Assembly (NCBI RefSeq): GCF_001540865.1 | Contig: NW_017893345.1 | Location: 1 to 64,000, forward strand | Origin: Ananas comosus | Lineage: Eukaryota; Streptophyta; Magnoliopsida; Poales; Bromeliaceae | Direction of reading: 5' to 3' | Length of the DNA: 64,000 nucleotides | Shown: piece by piece, positions 57,793 through 64,000 of the stretch | Layout: every line of letters starts with the position of its first letter | Position numbering within the stretch: the first letter of the stretch is position 1 | Made by a program: the position numbers and the translations under genes | The notes under the pieces: model-generated | Seen by the model: only the letters and a program-made list of their open reading frames with translations | What the model was told of the DNA's origin: nothing | Databases searched by the model: none

Positions 57793-58793
57793 ATATGCTC
57801 AAAGAGCTATACATCTTGTTGGTGATATAAGGTGGAATGTTAATAAAAGATGCTCAAAGAGCCACTCCTGTCTCAGACGATGTGCATAACTCAATTTAAT
57901 CATATTATGTTAATTTCACAATTTTGAGAAATATTTATTTCATTTTCTTTAACAATATGATGATAAAATGATACAATTTATTTCTAGATCTTGCATGATG
58001 TGTGGGATTTTATTTTATATGTATCAAGAATTCTTATTGATTTTCGGTTTAAAAATTCTGAAATTTTGAATATCCCTGAAATTGATTTTTCAAAATTCAT
58101 GTATGAAATTTTATTTAAAGTTTTTTTTCGGATCAAAATAAGTTATTTTTGATGTTTGAAAGTGGTGGATTACCTTATATTTTTTATGGAATTTTCGGGC
58201 TTCAATTACAATTTATTAAAAATTTCAGGCTCTGGGACCGATCCCAGGCAGGAGAGACCGGTCCCTCCGCCAGACCCGATAAAGGGCTTTTCGCGTGCCT
58301 TCTTTTTGTACTGCTTTCAAAATTTTTTTTCGTTCCCTACGTTCTCTCTTGCATCTCTCTTGAGTCCTGAGTAGGGATTACTCCTGATCTTCTCCGATTT
58401 GCTCTGATTTTAGGTATGTTTTTCGGATTTTGTTGCATTTATATCATATACTCCGAAAATGTGTTTCGTTTCCGATTTTTTGGTGATTGTTCTAGAAATC
58501 TTGCTGCATGTGCTATTTTATGCTGTGATCTTGCTATTCGATCTGTTATTTTCATTTTCACTAGTATTTCTTCATCTTTTTGGTTTATTTTCGACAATTT
58601 TTCATGGTAAAATTTTTTAAAAAAAACATTTATGTGGATAACCTGTTTTTGGTGCATGATCTGTGTGTGTCATGATCTTGAGGCCTCTGGGATTATCTAG
58701 TATTTATTTACCAATTTGCTCAAAATTTTTGGTATTTTAAAAAAAAAAATTTCATATGCAAGTTTCATTATGTTCAACAAGTAATTTTCAAAA

Positions 58794-60176
58794 ATGTACT
58801 CGTGGGTTCTCGTGCTAGTTGTCCTTATGGCTGGGGGTGGTCGCGGTAGTAAGCGACAGCGCGCCTCAGCTAAGAGGCCGGTTGAGCAACAACCGGAAGA
58901 TGAAGGGAGTGAGTATGCCCCGGGTGATGAATCTGAGGAGGACGAGCAGGATTGGGAGACCTTTGTTCCTGAAGTGTTGGCTAAGGAAAAGGACGCTGGG
59001 AAAGGCAAGGGAAAAGGAAAAGCTGTGGATAAAGGCAAAGGAAAAGCAACTGAACGTCCCAGTCGTCGTAAGTCCGGGGGTGTTGAGATTCGAGAACCCG
59101 GCTCTGAACCACCACGTCGCAGTCTACAGGATGTTCCATCTAACCGACGGTCAATGTATTCGTCGAAACACTGCATTGGAGAGCGAGATGTTGGGGTGGC
59201 CAGTATTATTAGTTGTGTGCCGGGTTTTCAGGATTTGTTTGAACAGGGGAATCTTCATCAGATTTGTGATTTCCCGGAGCAAACCGGTTATTGTTTGGAG
59301 CTGATCAGAGAATTTTACATGAGAGCAGGTCACCTCAGTGATTCCGACGGGGGTCCGTACGTGTTTAAGACTTCTGTCCGTGGTGTTGAGTTATCCATCA
59401 CTCCTGCGACAATAGCTTCGGTGCTTGAGATGGAAGCTAAGACTGATGGAGTGGAGTATTTGCAGGCTGGGTTCGACTCACTTCGCGATTGGAACCGTGT
59501 CGTGAACACTATCTGCATGCCGGGTACTGAATCAAACGGAATTATGGTTATGTCCAAGGATTTCAAAATGGAGTACAGATTTCTGAACTTTGTGGTTTGC
59601 TACAATATCATGCCTCTCGCGAACACGAAAATCTTGAGATGGGATCGGATTCTGTACATGTATCTCTTGGGTAGGCCAGATATTGTGAGTGCTAAAAACA
59701 TTAACATGAATATTCCGTTTTTGATCTAGCGGCGGATGGCGAAGGACATCAAAACCTCTTGGCAAAATGAGAGGTTACCGTTTCCAATGATAATTATGCG
59801 GATTTTGCGACTTCGTGAGGTGGATGTTAGATGTTCATCATACGAGCACAGTTTGGGTCGGATCAATGAAAGGACGTTTGTAAAGTCCTCGGTGCAGCTT
59901 CGTACGCCGTCTCAACGTGCTTCTTCCCCTTCTGCAGCTCCACCTCCAGCTACTGCTACTTCTTCACGTCCTTCTATGGATATTTCAGAGGAGGATATTT
60001 CAGTTTCATCGGTATATCGCGAGCAGCAATGACTATCTGAGGAGCTTCAAAAGTTGTCTGCAGAACAAGCTGCAATTCGTAAGGATGTGAGCAAGATGAA
60101 GCGCTTGTTGAATATGATTTTTGACAAGTTAGGATGTTGTCGAGCGGATTTACCTCCAGGAGATAATTCTGACTAG
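58794..60176 (+). pseudogene. Env-position extra ORF of the second Sirevirus
   Basis: A single frame of 460 codons from 58794 to the stop at 60174-60176, interrupted by TAG at 59727 and TGA at 60030. By residue: hydrophobic start 5-12, acidic 34-54, Lys-Gly repeats 70-84, conserved globular region about 120-311 (MYSSKHCIGERD, YCLELIREFYMRAGHLSDSD, VRGVELSITPATIASVLEM, YMYLLGRPDIVSAKNINMN). A Ser/Pro-rich stretch covers about 375-400. A coiled-coil-like C-terminus (SEELQKLSAEQAAIRKDVSK) ends in FDKLGCCRADLPPG. It is homologous end to end with 28021-29419, and gives the intact phase that copy lacks. The Met at 58827 is an alternative start. The globular region is Transposase_32-like. The layout (hydrophobic start, Pro-rich part, coiled coil) also recalls Sirevirus env-like proteins, but no clear second membrane segment is present. 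Confidence 0.75.
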
Positions 60177-60219
60177 GATTTACCGAGCTTCTCCTTTTGT
60201 CGTTTTGGCGCTTTCTAAC

Positions 60220-60233
60220 AAAAAGGGGGAGAT
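60220..60233 (+). other. Second polypurine-tract copy
   Basis: AAAAAGGGGGAGAT just after the extra ORF, preceded by TTTTGGCGCTTTC. It matches 27964-27977 in the other copy. Confidence 0.7.
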
Positions 60234-60628
60234 GATGGGATGGTCGATGTTCGATGATGATGATGATGCATTTGATGATGAATGATGATGCATTTAGCTT
60301 AGGGCTTTGCTTAGTTAAGATGACTTTGTTTTCGTTTAGTTTAACTATGAACTATGAAGTGTGAACTTTAGTTGATTGGTTGATCTTTTTGATACTTCTT
60401 GATACGTGAATCTTGATTATGCTTTGAGAATGTTTTTGCAGGAATAACTCAAGACTTCAAGACTCCGTGTCTAAGTCATAGAGTTTGTATTAAGGGTGTA
60501 AAACTGTAAATTTCGTTTTTTTTGGATTGATCATGCAGGAGATTATCGTTTGGTGATTGCGATGATCTTCTTTTTATGATTTATTGGTTGTATACGAATT
60601 TTGTATTATATTTTGTCACGAAATCGCC

Positions 60629-60640
60629 AAAGGGGGAGAT
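60629..60640 (+). other. LTR-proximal polypurine tract
   Basis: AAAGGGGGAGAT immediately before the LTR start TGTTAAGG at 60641, preceded by CGAAATCGCC. Confidence 0.8.
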
Positions 60641-61854
60641 TGTTAAGGATTTTATAGGTTGGCGAATTTCGTAAAGTTCTTTAGAGTCTTGAAGAGTTGA
60701 TCGCAGAAGATTTTGAGAAAAGATTCAAAGTGGAGGACGAAGGCTCATTCGGAAAGAACGACACCTAAGGTATGAAGAAAAGATCATTTGTGGTGAAGAT
60801 AAATCATTTGATTAAGTTCAGAAGGCTTAGATTGTTTTTAAACATATTTTCTGAACTTTCTTGTGTTATGGGACCGGTCTCTGAGATGAAGAGACCGGTT
60901 CCACCAAGGTCCTCACTGCGTAATCCTTGATGCAACCGGTCTCCTGTGATGAGAGACCGGTTCCCGAACCTTGGTGGTTCTGTCGCGCAGCGAGGGACCG
61001 GTCTCAGGTTTGCGAGACCGGTTCCCGAACGTGGGGTTTTTTGGTCACGCAGGGAGGGACCGGTTCCTCACTTGAGAGACCGGTCTCTCACAGACCGGTC
61101 TCCTCGACAGGACCGGTCTCTGAGGACGACACAGGTTTTTGAAATCGACTTTTTGCAATCCTAGTCTACTTCTAAGTCTTCTAAACATATAAATAAGCTA
61201 TGTGGGTCGTCTAAAATTAAGGCTTTGATTATTTTACCAATTCCAAACCCTAGAAACTCGTTTTCTTTCTGTTTCAATGCTTCGATCTACACAATGAGTT
61301 TCTAGCAATCAACATCGACTTGATTCTTCGTTTTTACTCGATACTTTCTACAAGAATCAAGTAGATGATTGATTAAAGGTGAACCCTCATAGCTTATGGT
61401 TTTCAAAAGATAAATCACCACAAATCTTCAATTCTACAAGCTCCGGAAGGAGGTTCGACGCGTGGATCTCGCGTGAAGCCGAGGATTCGGTGGACGCTTC
61501 AAGGAGTTGAGGCGTTGACGCTGCGAGGAGTTGCAGCAAGGTCGATTGGTGGATTCCTATCGATCGAGGACCGGCAAAGATCTCCGTCAACGAGAAATCG
61601 GTAAATTGAGTCGTGTGTTTTTGGTCGAAATCACTTGTACTCAAGTTTTCTTAGTGGATTTTCTTTGCGTGATCGGTCCCGTGGGTGGTTTTCACTCAAA
61701 TTGGAGTTTTCCCACGTTAAATTCTCGGTGTGCTATTTTAATTTCCGCTATTGTGTTTGTTTGCATCGAGATTTTTCAAGTTTGCCGGATTTACACCTAT
61801 TCACCCCCCTCTAGGTGTTACTTACCTTTTAGATCCTTGGATCCATATCTTACA
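60641..61854 (+). repeat. 3' LTR of the plus-strand Sirevirus
   Basis: 1214 bp, nearly the same length as the 1209-bp LTR at 26340. TATAAATA at 61188-61195. It ends in the CACCCCCCTCTAGGTG block and CATATCTTACA. Confidence 0.8.
60870..61195 (+). promoter_or_regulatory. Cluster of ten ACCGGT cores plus TATA box
   Basis: Ten ACCGGT cores in about 250 bp, in GAGACCGGT(T/C)(C/T)C contexts; the last is at about 61112. TATAAATA follows at 61188-61195, 65-70 bp on. Neighbouring units are mutually complementary and could form nested hairpins. None of the ten cores is decayed, which suggests constraint or youth. Confidence 0.7.
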
Positions 61855-62660
61855 CAATAAACCTTTAATATGACAATCACTATTAGATAGTTTATAGTAG
61901 CTGGATTCTTGGGACATGCTTGAGATTTACTATCGGACATATGGTTATCGCTTGGCATGATAGTATTACATGGAAGCCTTGTTTGTACAAGTAGTATACT
62001 TGTTTTACATGTTAGAACATTTAGTATATCATGAAATATATCATTCATGATAAGGCTAGCTATTTCAATGTGGAACTTCATGTTAAATAGAGGCATGTAA
62101 GCTACAGTTCAATTCATATTTTATACTCATGCTATTATTTCCAACTAAATGTTAAAATTATCTATTTCTGCTTTCGGGCCTATGGTGCATTTTGCTAAGG
62201 TCAGTAATTACCACTGGGAACTATTAATTATAATTCTCACGCCCCTGTTTGATATTTTCTTACAGAGCCATCCACCCCAGGAGAGGCTCGAGACCGCGGT
62301 AAAGGGATCGCTACTAGCTAGATAGCGAGGAGTGCTTGATCTAAGTGGTTATCCCTCTAATTTTTGTATTATTTTTGTAAAGAGGGTGAGAGTTTTGTAT
62401 CCATGTATAGAGAACATTTTTGGATATCATAGTTCTTGTATTGAGACTTTATGATGTACTACTTTATCTTTATCTTAGTGGTTTAGTCCTCTTTCATCCT
62501 ACTTGTTAATAGAATCTAGCTGTGCTTATGCTCTGATATCTCTAGTTGTTTTATTTCCTTACTTTCATACACTATTGTTGTTAGACGTCTTATATGTGTG
62601 GCATATGGACGGGTCTGGACACGCACCGGGCGAGCCTCTGCCGAGTCTCGGGGCGTGACA
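61855..62660 (+). repeat. Family B LTR, 3' third (copy B3)
   Basis: Matches 50525-51360 of LTR B2: ATCACTA.TAGATAGG, GTCAGTAATT, the hairpin at 62218, CAGAGCCATCCA, GCTCTGATATC and the GGGGCGTGACA end. Its 5' part is replaced by the Sirevirus LTR. It is the 5' LTR of the element that starts at 62661. Confidence 0.8.
62218..62236 (+). other. LTR hairpin with acceptor-like tail (LTR B3)
   Basis: GAACTATTAATTATAATTC, with one mispair toward the base, followed by TCACGCCCCTG and TTTTCTTACAGAGCC at about 62258-62272. Confidence 0.55.
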
Positions 62661-62668
62661 GATTAATT

Positions 62669-62680
62669 TGGTATCAGAGC
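62669..62680 (+). other. Primer binding site (initiator-Met tRNA), family B
   Basis: TGGTATCAGAGC eight bases after the LTR end, same spacing as in family C. Confidence 0.9.
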
Positions 62681-63059
62681 CTAGGATTGAGTCTTAGTGG
62701 ACCTAGCAAATCTTAGCCTGGTTGGACTATAGGAAATAGGCTCGTGAGAGACGGGGGTCTATTTGACTTATAAGCGAAAGTATTATGATTGAATTTTATA
62801 ATAACTCTAAAAAGTTGGAGTTTAATCGAAGTGTATAACTTCTAACTTCGCGGAGGGTTACGTTGGCGGTCGACAACGTAACATTGAGAGTTAGTAGTAA
62901 AGAACGCTTCTGTACTTTTACATGATTTGGGTATTAAGTGTTGAGCGGGGTTACGATAACGTGGGTTTTACTAACTTGCGCTTTTATGATGTTGTAGTGA
63001 TGATGCTGACGACACTCTAAATCTGTTGGAACGGACAATGCGGCAAACCGCGAGAGGGG
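62681..63059 (+). other. Family B leader, no gene seen
   Basis: Leader between the primer site and gag. It contains AACTCTAAAAAGTTGGAGTT (62811-62830), an inverted repeat, and a GTTACGTTGGCGGTCGACAACGTAAC pair at 62857-62882 that could fold into a 9-bp stem. Such stems may serve packaging or dimerisation; that is inference. Confidence 0.45.
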
Positions 63060-64000
63060 GAGACCTCCGCTACTTTCGAATCTAGCGAGGTTCGTGACTT
63101 GAGGTCCCAGCTCACGATCCTCACTAACTTGGTGGCCCAGCAGGCGGCGGCAACTCAGCGACAGGCCGATGTGGCGCACCGACAGGAGACGCGGATGAAG
63201 CGATTGGAGGATCTCTTACTGCAGCAGGCGGCGGCTAGGGAGGCACAGGGCCCCCACCACCCATGCAGGCTGCGGTCGTACCACCGAGGGCGCCGTCTCC
63301 CGCGCCCAGCTCTTCGCAGACGGCACCCGCAGTTGCACCTCGGGAGAAGGATGTTGTGGTACCACCGGTTCAGGTGCCTTTAGCGGGGGCAGTTTTTCCC
63401 GTGATGGCTGAGGGAGCTGAGCGGGATCGACTCATGGATCACTTCAATGAGTTCAGGAGGTGCAATCCTAGAATTTTTTACGGAGAGAAAGGCGACCACT
63501 GGATCATGGAGAAGTGGTTGTTGCATATGGAGAAGCTCTTCCGCGACACCTTTCTGGAGGAGAGGGACCGAGTTTGGCTTGCCACTCATCACCTGGACAG
63601 CGAGGCCTATCGCTGGTGGTTGGATATTCAGGACAACCCTAGCACCGATCTTGCAGCTATTACTTAGAAGAGGTTCAAGAAAGTTCTGCTGGAGTACTAT
63701 TTCCCCGACAGTGTCAAGAGGCAGATGGAGAAGGATTTGCGCGGTATGCGCCAGGGGGATAGGACTGTGGCCGAGTAAGAGAGGGAGTTCTCTCGACTTC
63801 TTCATTGCGTGCCTTTTGTCATGCGGGACGATGAGGACAAGACCCGCATCTTCGAGCGTGGACTTCGGTCGTCGATTTTTCGATTTGTGCAATCTTCTAA
63901 CCTCCAAACCTATCGGGAGGTGGTAAACCGTGCATTCATAGTGGAGAGCAGCGCCGCGGATGTTCAGGAGCGTCGAGAAGGCTTGGACAAGGGTAAGGGC
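63060..64000 (+). pseudogene. Gypsy gag (family B), cut by the window end
   Basis: A first frame (to about 63250) has a Gln/Arg-rich coiled-coil-like stretch (QQAAATQRQADVAHRQETR). A lost base in the GGGCCCCCACC run near 63250 shifts to the second frame. That frame has a Pro-rich part, then the retrotransposon gag domain: FNEFRRCNPRIFYGEKGDHW, LATHHLDSEAYRWWLDI, YYFPDSVKRQMEKDLRGMRQ and EFSRLLHCVPFV. In-frame stops are TAG at about 63665 and TAA at about 63776. The zinc knuckle and pol would lie beyond 64000. The start codon is not clear. The domain is related to, but distinct from, the family C gag. Confidence 0.8.

Larger units (their letters stand above)
57790..61854 (+). mobile_element. 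Sirevirus, 3' part only (plus strand)
   Basis: Homologous to the reverse complement of 26340-30380. It keeps the spacer after pol, the env-position ORF, two purine tracts and the 3' LTR (60641-61854, TGTTAAGGATTTTATAGG to ATATCTTACA). Gag, pol and the 5' LTR are absent: the match starts beside the (TA)n run. It lies in opposite orientation to the other Sirevirus, about 22 kb away. The LTR end abuts a family B LTR fragment. Confidence 0.8.

Overview
This window looks like a heterochromatic, probably (peri)centromeric, stretch of a flowering-plant nuclear genome. I find no convincing single-copy host gene, tRNA, rRNA or CRISPR array. Nearly everything that can be recognised is retrotransposon, Helitron, MITE or satellite. 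The plant call rests on the element types: Sirevirus-type Ty1/copia, Tekay/Del-like chromovirus Ty3/gypsy with initiator-Met tRNA primer sites (TGGTATCAGAGC), and a plant-type Helitron. A monocot is plausible; the species cannot be fixed from the sequence.

Layout. 1-4225: tail of a non-autonomous gypsy-like element (family A: LTR end, coding-poor interior, start of the next LTR). 4340-7626: a tandem satellite of about 165-180 bp monomers (19 landmarks) with signs of higher-order order. 7627-17879: a second family A element with two very long LTRs, damaged by an N gap and a partial duplication at a single N. 17880-18969: a Sirevirus-type LTR. 18971-22556: a gypsy LTR that cuts into a decayed minus-strand Helitron (22557 to about 25290). 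25300-26339: AT-rich Helitron-like repeats and a 177-bp MITE. 26340-38966: one minus-strand Sirevirus with target-site duplication ATATT; it has almost open gag-pol, an extra env-position ORF and two LTRs, but its gag 5' end and leader are replaced by a block between two single Ns (35126-38205) that holds a 605-bp tandem repeat. 39471-52277: a Ty3/gypsy chromovirus (family C) with gag-pol broken by about 11 stops and one frameshift. Its 3' LTR holds a solo LTR (family B1, TSD TACTC), which itself holds a second solo LTR (B2, TSD GCGGA). 52278-57750: another gypsy LTR, then a third family A copy with a gag remnant. 57791-61854: the 3' half of a second, plus-strand Sirevirus. 61855-64000: end of a family B LTR, its primer site and the start of a decayed gag.

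How the parts relate. The families share regulatory architecture. LTRs of copia and gypsy families carry clusters of palindromes with an ACCGGT core (TGTACCGGTACA or GAGACCGGTCTC types) roughly 50-70 bp upstream of a TATA-like box. Gypsy LTRs also share a small hairpin whose stem sequence differs between families while pairing is kept, followed by TCTCAC.CCC and a splice-acceptor-like CAG. Parts of 1-13.3 kb look like uncorrected long-read sequence: many 1-3 base indels against sister copies. Boundaries and reading frames there are approximate.
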